A DNA stretch of 64,000 nt. It comes from Epiperipatus broadwayi. Its lineage: Eukaryota; Onychophora; Udeonychophora; Euonychophora; Peripatidae. This document shows positions 1 to 9,759 of the stretch, one piece after another. The notes under the pieces were generated by a model. It did not search any database, was not told where the DNA came from, and worked only from the letters and a program-made list of their open reading frames with translations. The stretch's first letter is position 1. Every line of letters begins with the position of its first letter. Location of the stretch: assembly GCA_028023455.1 (NCBI GenBank), contig JAQFVV010006475.1:372001-436000 (forward strand). Direction: 5' to 3'. The position numbers and the translations under genes were made by a program.

Positions 1-409
1 CGCACTTATATGAGACACTCATAAGTTACGAATTTTGATTTTACTAAATCACACTTAAATACTGTCCAAATGAAATACGTATTTACTAAACAGTGATTAT
101 TAAAAATCACTTATTTCTGGCAAAATAAAAAGTAAAACATGCGAATAAGCAATAGACATTCATTGTATTTACTAAACAGCCATTGTCAAAATCACTTATT
201 TCTGGGAGGAAAAATAAAGAGATCACAAACACGATTGGTGGTTCATAAACCAATCAGACTTGGCCTTTCTAAAAAAGACAGAAGCTCACCTTAGCAGAGT
301 AAAAAATCTGTCAAACATAACCATATAGAGTGGTTACTCGCAAATATATGGAATAAATATTTTTCTCACATTTTAACAGAGAAAAAAAAGGCTAATATAA
401 TTAGGCTCG
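1..409. other. leader upstream of first Ty3/gypsy gag, with short duplication
   Basis: Non-coding stretch before the first gag start. A segment of about 42 bp (79-120) is repeated with small changes at 164-205; both copies carry the words ATTTACTAAACAG and CACTTATTTCTGG. No 5' LTR end, TGG-type primer binding site or target duplication is visible, so the 5' LTR lies outside the window or is lost. Confidence 0.5.
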
Positions 410-1377
410 ATGGAAGCTTTTGACCCAGGGTTTCCTGAGAACTGGACAAGCTACAAAGAGCGCCTGATTTTTTATATGCAGGCTAATCAGATCAAAAAGT
501 CTGAAATAAAATTAGCAACACTGATGACTATAATTGGGTCACAGATGTTTAATATTTTAAAATCTCAAATTGGGTCAGAAACACTGGCTGACTTGAATTT
601 TGAGAAGGCATTGGCGATTCTCATAGAATATTTTTCCTCCAATCCACTAACAATAATGCAGAGATATTATTTTAAGAGCACCTGATTTTTTATATGCAGG
701 CTAATCAGATCAAAAAAGTCTGAAATAAAATTAGCGACACTGATGACTATAATTGGGTCGCAGACGTTTAATATTTTAAAATCTCAAATTGGGTCAGAAA
801 CACTGGCTGACAATTCTCACAGAATATTTTTCTTCCAAACCACTAACAATAATGCAGAGATATTATTTCAATCTCTGCATGCAAGCTGAGGGTGAAAAAG
901 CTAGAGAATTCACAATGTGAATTCAGATATTAGCACTCATGTGCGATTTTAAAGAGTTCTTAAATGGAGCACTATGTGATCATTTCATTTGTGGGATGAA
1001 TGATCATAAATTTAAGACTCAAACTATTAATGATGCCAGATATAGACTTTGAAAAGGCTGTAGTTCAAGCCATGCTGGCAGAATCTATAGCATGTCAAGC
1101 AAGGCCATTACAAAAAATAAATTATACCATTCAAAAAGTTGAACAGAAGGCTGAGTCTGACAAGCACTCAGTTAGCTCAACAACAATGAGTGTTAAGCAT
1201 TGTTATAGGTGTGATGAACCGATACATGGGCAAACAGAATGTCCACATCTCCATACTGTGTGCTCATTTTGCAAGCAAGTCGGTCATATAAGAGAGGCAT
1301 GTCTAAACTTAAAAAGACAAACAGCCAATATGAGAATGGAAAAAACCCATTCCAAAAAACAACAAGGGCAACTATAA
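410..1377 (+). pseudogene. gag: gag pseudogene of Ty3/gypsy copy 1
   Basis: Encodes remains of the capsid-nucleocapsid polyprotein that packages the element RNA. The open frame from the ATG at 410 runs 91 codons and stops at 685, where an internal tandem duplication disrupts it. A second frame (1000-1377) carries two zinc knuckles of the CX2CX4HX4C type (C-Y-R-C...H...C, then C-S-F-C...H...C), the hallmark of retroelement nucleocapsid. The intervening 690-1000 stretch is gag-like but out of frame. The N-terminal segment has the aromatic and charged pattern usual for Ty3/gypsy capsid N-termini. Protease follows immediately. Broken copy; certain as a gag remnant, uncertain as to exact original start. 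Confidence 0.8.
461..868 (+). repeat. tandem duplication inside gag
   Basis: The segment 461-674 is repeated at 680-868 with a few substitutions and a deletion of about 24 bases near 812. Both copies hold GCAGGCTAATCAGATCAAA and the end word AATGCAGAGATATTATTT. The second copy throws the gag frame out. The divergence between copies is small, so the duplication is younger than the original insertion or has been amplified with the family. Confidence 0.85.
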
Positions 1378-1390
1378 GAAAAATAAACAA

Positions 1391-1534
1391 GTTGCCAGTA
1401 TAAATCACATTAAGGACAATCAGTCTGGATTTATACATAGTATTATAATTAATGATATGCCAGTTGGCAGTATAAATCACATTAAGGACAATCAGTCTGG
1501 ATTTATACATAGTATTATAATTTATGATATGCCA
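1391..1534 (+). repeat. 72-bp in-frame tandem duplication between gag and protease
   Basis: Copies at 1391-1462 and 1463-1534 differ at only a few bases. The period is exactly 24 codons, so it does not shift frame by itself. It lies at the nucleocapsid-protease junction. Confidence 0.88.
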
Positions 1535-1729
1535 ATGAGAATGAAACTGGACACAGGGTCTGCAGTGTCTAATGTTTCAAAAACGACTTGGGCAATCATT
1601 AATAAAAATAATAAATGTAATCTGCATCCTAGCACTAGGACTATAACAGATTATCAGGGTAAAAAAATAAAACTCTTGGATCAGACAAGAGTTAAAATAA
1701 CTATGCCTAATTCAGTTATCACTGAATAA
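1457..1729 (+). pseudogene. retroviral-type aspartic protease remnant (Ty3/gypsy copy 1)
   Basis: The protease would cleave the Gag-Pol polyprotein. The visible signature is K-L-D-T-G-S-A-V-S near codon 31, the catalytic aspartate loop of retropepsins. The frame ends at 1729 after about 55 further residues. The second half expected of this domain, ending in an L-G-R-x-W type motif, is not readable before RT begins at about 1776, so the 3' part of the protease appears deleted. The start codon at 1457 falls inside the 72-bp duplication and is not a biological start; the domain was part of a longer polyprotein. Confidence 0.75.
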
Positions 1730-1775
1730 AGAGATAAAACCGATCAGTTGTCAAAGCAAATCACTGCCACTGGCC

Positions 1776-2458
1776 TTGAGAGCTAAAGTTGAGTCAGAAC
1801 TTGAAAAGTGGGAGGCAGAAGGGATAATAGAGCCTATATCATACTCAGAATGGGCCACCCCAATAGTCCCAATCATCAAAGAAAATGGTGGTGTGCAGAT
1901 AGGTGGAAATTATCGATGCACGATTAACAAAGCACTAGCATCAAATAATTATCCACCATTATCAGTTAAGCAAATCCTATCCACACTGTCTGGTGGAAGG
2001 GTTTTTACTAAAATTGACTTGAAACATGCATATTTGCAGCTACTGGTCGATGATTAGGCAGCAAGAGCATTGTCAATAATAACACAAAGGTTTATTTAAA
2101 ATGAACCGGTTACCTTTTGGAATATAAATCACCCCAGCAATAAGCCAGAGTCATGGATCAACTGGCTGCAGGAATACCAGGGGCTCTACCATACTTTGAT
2201 GATTTCTTACTGGTGGCTCGGACTCCAGAACTGCTCTGGAGTTCCACAAAAAAACTACTTGACAAGTTCAAAGCAGCAGGCATAAGAACAAACTTAGATA
2301 AGTGCATATTTGAAACCAAAGAATTGGAGTTTCTGGGATTTAGGATAGATGCAAGTGGCATTCATCCTACCCAAAAGAAAGTTATGGCAATTAAAAAAAC
2401 CAAAATACCAAGTAACAAAAAAGAATTAGTCCTTTTTAGGACTTGTAAATTACTATGA
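1776..2458 (+). pseudogene. pol: reverse transcriptase domain remnant (Ty3/gypsy copy 1)
   Basis: RNA-dependent DNA polymerase of the element. The first piece (1776-2057) shows the fingers motif E-W-A-T-P-I-V-P, then the N-Y-R-C-T-I-N-K segment, and motif A around T-K-I-D-L-K-H-A-Y. A stop at 2055-2057 and frameshifts between 2058 and 2152 break the region that should carry the L-P-F-G motif B. The second piece (2153-2458) resumes with Y-F-D-D (motif C, catalytic aspartates kept), then the thumb-side words C-I-F and L-E-F-L-G-F. YFDD in place of YVDD or YLDD is shared with the second Ty3/gypsy element in this window. Inactive because of the breaks. Confidence 0.88.
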
Positions 2459-3150
2459 GGGATTTTTATATCACAAAACAGAGGTAGCTGAACCACTGTA
2501 CAGGTTACTAGACAAAAGAACAGTCTGGAAGTGGGACAGCAATCATGATAGTGCCTTTGAAAAAATGAAAACCCTTATATCTGAGAAAGTGATGCTGACA
2601 CACATTGACCCTGAAAGAGTGCTGGTACTGACATGCAATGCTTCACCAGTAGGAACAGGTGCAGTGTTGTCCCATAGGAATGTTGATGGGTCATTCTCCC
2701 CTATTGCCTTTACATCAAAGTGTCTCTCAAAGGCAGAAAAAAATTATGCCCAGATTGATAGAGGCTCTGGCCTTAATCAATGGCATTAAAAAATTTCATT
2801 ACTATATTTATGGGAGATCATTCATCTTGCAAACAGATCATAAACCCCTATTGGGTGTCTTTGCAGCTGAAAAAGGAATCCCTCAGCATGCCTCACCATG
2901 TATGCTGAGGTGGTTCAACTTCTTGTCAGGATATGATTTTATGTTACACTACATTGAGGGAAAACAGATTCCTCATGTTGATGCATTAAGTCGTTTGCCT
3001 GCAGACTCTTCAGACAGGCTGATTACTGCAGGTCAGTCAGTTAATATGATTGATTTGGGGACAAACACACCACTGAATAGTAAATTAGTGGCTAAGTGGA
3101 CTACAAATGACCCTAGGTTCCAAAGAATTAAAAAATGGATGCAGAAGTGA
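2459..3150 (+). pseudogene. pol: RNase H domain remnant (Ty3/gypsy copy 1)
   Basis: RNase H would remove the RNA strand during reverse transcription. The connection region follows RT, then L-T-C-N-A-S stands where the family has a catalytic D-A-S: an aspartate-to-asparagine change. A frameshift near 2755-2770 separates this from E-A-L-A-L-I-N-G-I-K-K-F-H-Y and Q-T-D-H-K-P-L, which keep the later catalytic Glu and Asp. D-A-L-S-R-L-P near 2985 is the usual end of Ty3/gypsy RNase H. Both the lost Asp and the frameshift make this copy dead. Confidence 0.85.
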
Positions 3151-3185
3151 TGGCCAAATAAAAAACCAGAGATGTTGCATCCAAC

Positions 3186-4280
3186 CTACTGGACCCAAAG
3201 TCTGGAGCTCTCAATTGAAAAGGAATGTATTATCTGGGGATCCAGGGTAGTGATCCCCTTGCTGGACGATCTCAGGTGCTCAACTTGTTGCATAATGGGC
3301 ATCCAGGGATAGTCCAGATGAAGATGCTCCCAAGGGCATATGTATGGTGGCAATTTTGGACACAGATTAGGTCTAAAGTCCACCACTGCTGGCATTGCAA
3401 AATGAAACAAAACATGCCAGCAAAAGATAAAACAGTTCACTGGCCTAAACCTGAAGGCCCCTGGACAAGACTCCATGTGGACCATGCTGGTTCATGGAAA
3501 AGAAAACTACTATTAGTAGTAGTTGATTTGTACTCTAAGTGGCTGGAGATAGTGGCAGTTCCATCATTCCAGACCACTGCAACAATAGAAGCTCTTAGAA
3601 GGCTATTTGCTATACATGGCCTTCCTAGAATGATAGTCTCAGATAATGGCACAACATTCACTGCAGTAGCCTTTAAAAACTTTTGTGATAATAATGGCAT
3701 TGAGCTAAGCCCACCATTTCACCCTGAAAGCAATGGCCAGGCTGAGAGATTAGTGCAAAAGACCAAAACATTGCTCACAAAGATTCACACAGGAAGCTGG
3801 AACACTTGTATTGCCAGAATGTTATTATCTCAGCACTCTACACTGAGTACTGCAACCAGAAAAACTCCAGCTGAACTACTGTGTAATAGAACTTTGCGAA
3901 CCAACTTGTCAGCTCTGATACCTGAGCCAAATGATGAAAAACAATAAAAGGACAAAACTACCAAATTACAAATAGGGACTAATGTTCTATGCAGAATGTA
4001 TAGCGGATCCGTTAAATGGATCCCAGCAGGTGTAATCCAACAAAAAGGACTTCAAACCAGTTTAGTGGAAACAGCAGATGGTTGTCAAGACCATCGCCAT
4101 CAAGATCAACTGAGACTGGATTATACTGATGCAGCCACAAGGAATGAAGCTCCAGAGACATGCAGTACAAGCAAGGAGGACCAACAAACTGAAGATGACA
4201 GCAAACCAGAACCAGCACAAAGCACATTAGTCCTCCTCCAGCACACCTGCATGACTATGTTCTTTAGGGGTAAATTTTAG
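3186..4280 (+). pseudogene. pol: integrase remnant with C-terminal tail (Ty3/gypsy copy 1)
   Basis: Integrase inserts the cDNA into host DNA. A one-base frameshift near 3260 splits the N-terminus. The main open piece (3225-3947) holds the zinc-binding HHCC region (H-N-G-H-P-G ... C-W-H-C) and an intact catalytic triad: Asp in H-V-D-H-A-G, Asp in V-S-D-N-G-T, and Glu in H-P-E-S-N-G-Q-A-E-R. It stops at 3945-3947; the C-terminal domain continues at 3996-4280 in another frame, recognisable by the tract K-W-I-P-A-G-V-I and a decayed H-x-D-Q-L-R word. No chromodomain is visible. The polypurine tract and 3' LTR follow at once. Confidence 0.87.
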
Positions 4281-4293
4281 CCAGGGGGAGGGA
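4281..4293 (+). promoter_or_regulatory. polypurine tract of Ty3/gypsy copy 1
   Basis: Purine-rich CCAGGGGGAGGGA lies directly before the TG that opens the 3' LTR, the expected primer for plus-strand DNA synthesis. Confidence 0.8.
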
Positions 4294-4481
4294 TGTTATA
4301 GTCCTCCCTTCTCTCAGAGGTGGACTATTCCAGATGCCTCCTTATCTGATCGGATTAAGCATTGTTTGCCACAGGCCAATAGGCTTATGTATAGATAAAA
4401 ACATAGCCACTGATCATTACAAGCCAAATAGCAACAATGCTTGCTGAATCTGAAGGTTTTCAATAAGGTCAGGGATTTGGG

Positions 4482-4487
4482 TATAAA
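4482..4487 (+). promoter_or_regulatory. LTR TATA box
   Basis: TATAAA in the context GGGTATAAATAGTC, about 190 bp into the LTR. Likely the RNA polymerase II promoter of the element. Confidence 0.65.
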
Positions 4488-4832
4488 TAGTCAGCCTTTT
4501 GTGAGAATCAGGGAAGAACGTGTCTAACCTGAAAAGACTCTTTGCGTTCTCCCAGGGAAGCTTTGCTAACCTAAACAGCAGCAAGTTTTCTCATTGATAG
4601 CACGACTCTATTTAGTCTATGTAACTAGGCAAGTCTCAGAGACTGGACGCTGCTAAGATCACTATTGGCTCAAGGCAAGCTGTCTTGTACAGCTGGAAGA
4701 GCCATACACCCTACCCATGAGGCAAGCCATCAGGTGGGGCTGGAAGCAGTAGACAGAACCCAGAGTTTACATTAAACTCCAATATTTAACATTGTAAATA
4801 TTCACTTGTACATTGTACATATATATACAAAT

Positions 4833-4838
4833 AATAAA
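4833..4838 (+). terminator. LTR polyadenylation signal
   Basis: AATAAA followed by a TTGT-rich stretch (TTAATTGTAATACTTGTC) about 65 bp before the LTR end, consistent with the R/U5 boundary. Confidence 0.55.
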
Positions 4839-4905
4839 TATATTAATTGTAATACTTGTCTTAGTATTATTTCTGTCTGTTGGGTCTGTAATCCAGACCA
4901 AAACA

Positions 4906-5439
4906 TAAAAAAAGGAAAGTCTTATTTTTTAATTACATTTTAAATAAGCTTTATTTTAGTTTTTTTTTTTTTTTAGAACTTTCAAGTATTAACTATTATT
5001 TTATAGAATTCAAAATTGTTATTATATTTTTAAATAGAAAAGATTGCAATAAATATCATGGAATAACATTGTAATTTACTACAGTGAAAATTCTTTCAAG
5101 ATGAAGAGGTGCTTCCAGTGATAAGCGAATGATTATTAAAAACTTAATGTAATTAAAAAATCAAGAAATATTAGAGACACCATTTTTCTTATCAGGCAGA
5201 TATAAGAAAAATGTCAAAAAATAAATAATTTATATATTGATTTGGTCAATTCTCTTGAATTGCTGGAAATTTATTCAAATTATCTATCTGCCTTCTTTGT
5301 GATGGAATGAAAATGAGTTTTTATTATTAGTGGTGAAAATCTGAGACATTTAAAGTGAAAATTGTTGCCAAATTACAATATGTACTAAATCCATCTTAGT
5401 AATGATCTTTGGAACTTTTGTAAATGGTTTTGTGAAACA
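4906..5439. other. AT-rich DNA without recognisable gene
   Basis: Flank of the LTR element. A T-run near 4961-4974 and general AT richness only; I see no coding signal on either strand. Confidence 0.6.
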
Positions 5440-5700
5440 GCTATTGAGATGATTGGTACAGATTTGACTTCTGAATTTAAAGTATGCTGATGATTGTGCT
5501 GATTTTGAATGAAATCTATTAAAGATCTTGATTTAGTAAATTTTGTTTTAAAAAAGTCTAATTTTTGTCAGTCAATCATGGAAGAAAAATCTTCATCAAC
5601 TTTTAATTTGGATGGTTATTACCTTCAGAACATAAGTCAATTTAAATATCTTGGTAGCTTTTGATGCTTTTAATAAGTTAAAAGATAGAGTCATTGACTG
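5440..5700 (+). pseudogene. non-LTR retrotransposon RT relic
   Basis: Two conserved pieces of a LINE-type reverse transcriptase survive in different frames. At 5477-5510 the codons read L-K-Y-A-D-D-C-A-D-F, the catalytic motif C with both aspartates. At 5641-5661 they read F-K-Y-L-G-S-F, the F-x-Y-L-G-x word found 60-80 residues further on in many LINE ORF2 proteins. The text between and after them (about 5511-5640 and 5665-5700) carries stops and shifts. The spacing between the two motifs fits one protein. The clade cannot be told. It is a short, old, dead fragment. From 5701 to 6069 I see nothing else. Confidence 0.6.
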
Positions 5701-6069
5701 AAGTGATACAATTACTGCTACTAAATTAGTTTAAAGAATTGTTATTTTTCATAATTTATTCTATGATAGTGAGAACTTACCTCTATCAAAATAAAAAAAA
5801 AATTAGAAAAATCTAGGAATGCTATATAAGATTCTAAAAATATGATAGCAAGATAAACTTAATCCATATGTTTTTCATTTTTCTGGATGTCATAGTATAA
5901 GGTCTATTACTGTAAACTTATATAGTCATTGGATTGAACAGTAACAATCTTCCTTAAAACGTATTTTATAATGAATTTGGGCATAGGTTTTGAGTGAGAG
6001 GCAAACCCCATTAATATTATAGAGATATTCTACATAAGTAAAACTGTTTTTGAAAAATATTGCTGGAAA

Positions 6070-7056
6070 CAGAAAACAATGGATAGCCATATTCTTTTGA
6101 AATCATATAACTATAAATGACAAATGATCCCCAAAATGAATTTTTATGCTAAACCAGTATTCAAATCAAAATGTAACGATTTACTATTGATAAATACTGT
6201 ACATATGATACACATATATATGATACATATATATATAATTTTAACGGTAAATACAATATTATAGTTTCAATTCTTTTGTAGCGCCTTCGATTATGTGGTA
6301 AACCTCATCAGCTTTAACTGAATTTCAAATTTTTTAAACTTAATGTTACGTATATTTCCACAAGCTGTGTATGGCCGTATTTGCAACTTTCCTATTAATA
6401 ACATCATTCTTATATTTATCAATTAATATTGCCTCTTTAATTTTCCTCTTTTTATGATTTCTTTGTTCCATTAATATTTTTATTTCATTACTATTAAATG
6501 TAAACTTATAATTACAAGTTTTTTCATGGTCAAAGAATACTGAAGCTGTATTAAATTGACTATTTACATTATTTTTAATTCGATTATATAATAATTGATG
6601 CTCCTTCAATCTTTTTTCCACAGAACATCTTGATTCACCGATATAAAATTTCTGACATCCACATGAAATTTGATAAATTATATTACTTCTTTGCAATTTA
6701 GGAATTATACTCTTAGAATTATTAATCAATCGATTAACATTTGGAGGAACACAAAATGAAATATTATACTTTTCTTTAAATATATTCTTAATTAATTTAG
6801 ATTGCATGTTATTTATAAATGGCATAGATATCCATTTTTTATTATCTAAAGTAACACTGCAAACACTTTTCTTATTATTAAATGAATTTACTGTACGCAA
6901 GATTTGGTTTTTATCATAACCAACCTTTAAAAAAGTTCATTAGCAAAGAGTTCAATATTTAAAATTTTATCACTCTTATATTTACATAATTTATCATTGC
7001 AGTGCAAAAATGATTTCAGACTTGCCATTTTATGTATCATTGGAGCACGTGATTTA
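6070..7056 (-). repeat. left arm of Penelope inverted repeat (partner about 7584-8585)
   Basis: The reverse complement of 6236-7056 matches 7584-8395 closely. Weaker matching extends outwards through the TA-rich simple repeats to about 6070 and 8585, where both arms share ATATGATTTCAAAAGAAT in opposite orientation. Together with the spacer 7057-7583 this would form a hairpin of about 1 kb arms. Confidence 0.82.
6346..6900 (-). pseudogene. Penelope-type GIY-YIG endonuclease, inverted partial copy
   Basis: Open for 184 codons. After a basic linker it shows the nuclease core: I-I-Y at about residues 74-76, Y-I-G at about 86-88, then R-C-S-V-E-K-R-L-K-E-H, the Arg-containing helix that follows in this family. 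The nuclease nicks DNA to prime reverse transcription. Compared with the right copy it has a small insertion near the end (about 6370), so its C-terminus differs, and a two-base insertion near 6930 cuts it off from the upstream RT part. The upstream RT sequence ends at 7056. The first codon is not a biological start: this is the tail of a longer protein. Confidence 0.82.
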
Positions 7057-7061
7057 ATGAT

Positions 7062-7766
7062 AATGATCTATTAGTTTCATTGGATGTAACAGAATTATAT
7101 GGATCAATTGATCATCTTGAACCTATAAATTTAATTGAAATTGAACTAATTAATATGTCTGTAAATAAACATTTAATAAATTTTATTATTGAATCACTAA
7201 AATTTATAAGTGATAATATTATTGCAACATATAATGATAGGTTTTATAAAATGGGTAAAGGATGGCCAATGGGATTACCTATGGTAGCACAAATTTGTAA
7301 TTTTACATTGTCAAAATATGAAGATATTATATTTAATTCTTATAATTTTGAAGATATTAAAATTTATACTAGATATGTTGATGATGTTTTTGTTTGTGGT
7401 CCTAAAGACATTATTGATGTTCTTTTATATAATCTGAATAATTTAAACAATTTAAAATGGACTATTGAGAATGAACAAAATGGAAAAATAAAATTTTTGG
7501 ATTTACAAATATTTAGAGATGCTACTGATTTAAATTATAAATTAATTTTTAAACCTATTGGAGAAAGAGGATATATTCATTTTAAATCACGTGTTCCAAT
7601 GATACATAAAATGGCAAGTCTGAAATCATTTTTGCATCGCAATGATAAATTATGTAAATATAAGAGTGATAAAATTTTAAATATTGAACACTTTGCTAAT
7701 GAACTTTTAAAGGTTGGTTATGATAAAAACCAAATCTTGCATACTGTAAATTCATTTAATAATTAA
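7062..7766 (+). pseudogene. Penelope-type reverse transcriptase, 5'-truncated
   Basis: The reading frame is open from 7062, beginning at motif A (L-V-S-L-D-V), so the N-terminal third of RT is missing. Further on come G-W-P-M-G-L-P-M-V-A-Q (motif B region), R-Y-V-D-D-V-F-V (motif C with both catalytic aspartates), and K-F-L-D-L (motif D/E region). The thumb region reads G-Y-I-H-F-K-S, a word typical of Penelope/Poseidon elements. The frame stops at 7764-7766 in a run of As; the left arm lacks this extra length and reads on, so the stop is a frameshift specific to this copy. RT catalytic residues look intact, but the protein is truncated at the 5' end and broken at the 3' end. Confidence 0.85.
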
Positions 7767-8341
7767 AAAAAAGTGTTTGCAGTGTTACTTTAGATAATAA
7801 AAAATGGATATCTATGCCATTTATAAATAACATGCAATCTAAATTAATTAAGAATATATTTAAAGAAAAGTATAATATTTCATTTTGTGTTCCTCCAAAT
7901 GTTAATCGATTGATTAATAATTCTAAGAGTATAATTCCTAAATTGCAAAGAAGTAATATAATTTATCAGATTTCATGTGGATGTCAGAAATTTTATATCG
8001 GTGAATCGAGATGTTCTGTGGAAAAAAGATTGAAGGAGCATCAATTATTATATAATCAAATTAAAAATAATGTAAATAGTCAATTTAATACAGCTTCAGT
8101 ATTCTTTGACCATGAAAAAACTTGTAATTATAAGTTTACATTTAATAGTAATAAAATAAAAATATTAATGGAAGAAAGAAATCATAGAAAGAGGAAAATT
8201 AAAGAGGCAATATTAATTGATAAATATAAGAATGATGTTATTAATAGGCAAGTTGCAAATACACAGCTTATGGAAATATATGTAACATTAAGTTTTAAAA
8301 AATTTGAAATTCAATTAAAGCTGACGAGGATTACCACATAA
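7767..8341 (+). pseudogene. Penelope-type GIY-YIG endonuclease, sense copy
   Basis: Continues the preceding RT after a frameshift in the A-run at about 7765-7773; open from 7814 to 8341. The nuclease core matches the minus-strand copy nearly residue for residue: I-I-Y-Q-I-S-C, then F-Y-I-G-E-S, then V-E-K-R-L-K-E-H. A basic stretch (R-N-H-R-K-R-K-I-K-E-A) precedes the C-terminus, which continues further than in the inverted copy. The 3' untranslated part is TA-rich (8396-8470) and runs to about 8585. Confidence 0.82.
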
Positions 8342-8585
8342 TCGAAAGTGCAACAAAAGAATTTAAACTATAATATTGTATTTACCATTAAATATTTTTT
8401 AATTTATATATATATAATATTTTATAATGGGTGCTGTATTTTACATTTAATATATATATATATATATATGAAAAATGGTGACCTGTACCAACTGATGAAT
8501 CCAGTTCAGCACAAAATGCATTTTGAAGAGGTCATTGGTCTATTATTGTATCTTTATATGATTTCAAAAGAATTTGTGATAGTGT

Positions 8586-9759
8586 TGAGGTTATTTAATA
8601 AATTATTTATATTATAATCTTAATTTATATATGCATACTGTATATATATAAACCATCTGTGACATCATTAGCTGGATATTAAAGTTAAGCTAAAGCAATG
8701 TTGCATATTTGAAATTAAATCAAATTAGATTAGATATTGTTATTATTACATCATGTGAAAGGCAATGTATTCAAATTAAGAGGAAGAGGGAGAGAAGGGA
8801 TTAATATATTTTATTAATTTGTTTATTTTTGACATGTGTGATGTTTATTAAATAAAAAAATATTAGTTAGGAAACCTGTTATAAAACTTAAAGGTGATTA
8901 TAATGTCATCAGAGATAATTTATAATGTAAGTTGTAACTTTTGTATAATAAAGAATTACTTTCATGTATTCTGCCATGAAGATTTTTTTTTTCTTAATTC
9001 ATTTAATTATAGTTCCATATATACTGGCCAAGATGTAAATTTGTTTGGCACATACAAAATTAAAATAGGAAGATCTTTTTTTTTTGCCTCCTGCTTTTTT
9101 TTTTTTTAAAGAATGTGATTTTTTTTTCTTTTTTCGGACAGAATGAACAGAATTGTTTTTACTTGTAAAAATATTGTCATTTAATAGATTTCTGTCCATG
9201 CTTAAAATAAAAGAAATGAATTTCTATATTGATGAAAGACGAGAAATCATACAATATTAATCCAAACACTGTTTGAACTTTGATTTGTTGTCAACATATC
9301 TGGGAGAGAGGATGGAAATTTTTTACAAAATCAGTAATGAAGTGAAAGCCTAGTTATGTTTCTTCCAGATAAAAGTGCTATCATTCTAGTAATTAGCTTA
9401 ACTATTAATGTTCAAATGCAAAATAACATGGATTTAAATACAGCCATTTTGGAAGACACTGAAATAAATTTACCAACTTCATGGGATTGTGACAATAAAT
9501 TCTTCGAATGAAGTTTACCTTATTTAAATTATGCCAAAATAATGTGGATCAAGACTGGTAAGTAATTCATTAGATGAAAAAAGGCCATGCCTTAATTGTA
9601 GCAGTATTTGTAAGTCATGTCTCATGTAAATTTTTGTTTTCATAACCTTTTTTTGTGATCTTAATAAGATTGTTTTCAATATATATCATGATTTTTTATT
9701 TTTTTAATATATTTATTTTTTGAATATATTCTTTTTTTATTATTTGTTTGAATTATAAA
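8586..9759. other. AT-rich DNA without recognisable gene
   Basis: Holds poly-T and poly-A tracts (for example 9076-9140) and one very short coherent frame at 9416-9511 (31 codons) that I cannot connect to any family. No RNA gene or element boundary seen. Confidence 0.6.

Larger units (their letters stand above)
1..4905 (+). mobile_element. decayed Ty3/gypsy LTR retrotransposon (copy 1, 5' LTR not in window)
   Basis: Domains run in canonical Ty3/gypsy order: gag with two CCHC knuckles, aspartic protease (DTGS), RT with a YFDD box, RNase H, integrase with HHCC-like and D-D-E residues, polypurine tract, and a 3' LTR starting TGTT and ending AACA. Every open frame is broken by stops or frameshifts, so the copy is not autonomous. 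The YFDD box and the overall protein style resemble the Mag-like group and the second Ty3/gypsy element at 25927-33589; assignment to that clade is inferred from memory of motifs only. Confidence 0.9.
4294..4905 (+). repeat. 3' LTR of Ty3/gypsy copy 1
   Basis: About 612 bp, opening TGTTATAG and ending ACCAAAACA (TGTT...AACA). It contains a TATA box at 4482-4487 and a polyadenylation signal at 4833-4838, placed as in a U3-R-U5 layout. The right boundary is inferred from the terminal CA, since no 5' LTR is available for comparison. Confidence 0.75.
6070..8585. mobile_element. Penelope-like element 1, head-to-head inverted pair
   Basis: The left half (about 6070-7056) is a minus-strand copy of the 3' part of the element; the right half (about 7060-8585) is a plus-strand copy starting inside RT. 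The two 5' ends meet near 7057-7061, so their 3' ends point outwards. Penelope-like elements encode one protein with RT followed by a GIY-YIG endonuclease; both are seen here. Inverted, 5'-truncated partial copies joined to a direct copy are known for this class. The arms are highly similar over the coding part and looser (about 70 percent by eye) in the outer 3' parts. Confidence 0.85.

Noticed and set aside
9416-9511. Short coherent frame of 31 codons
   Set aside because: Length expected by chance; no start context, motif or splice site to support it.
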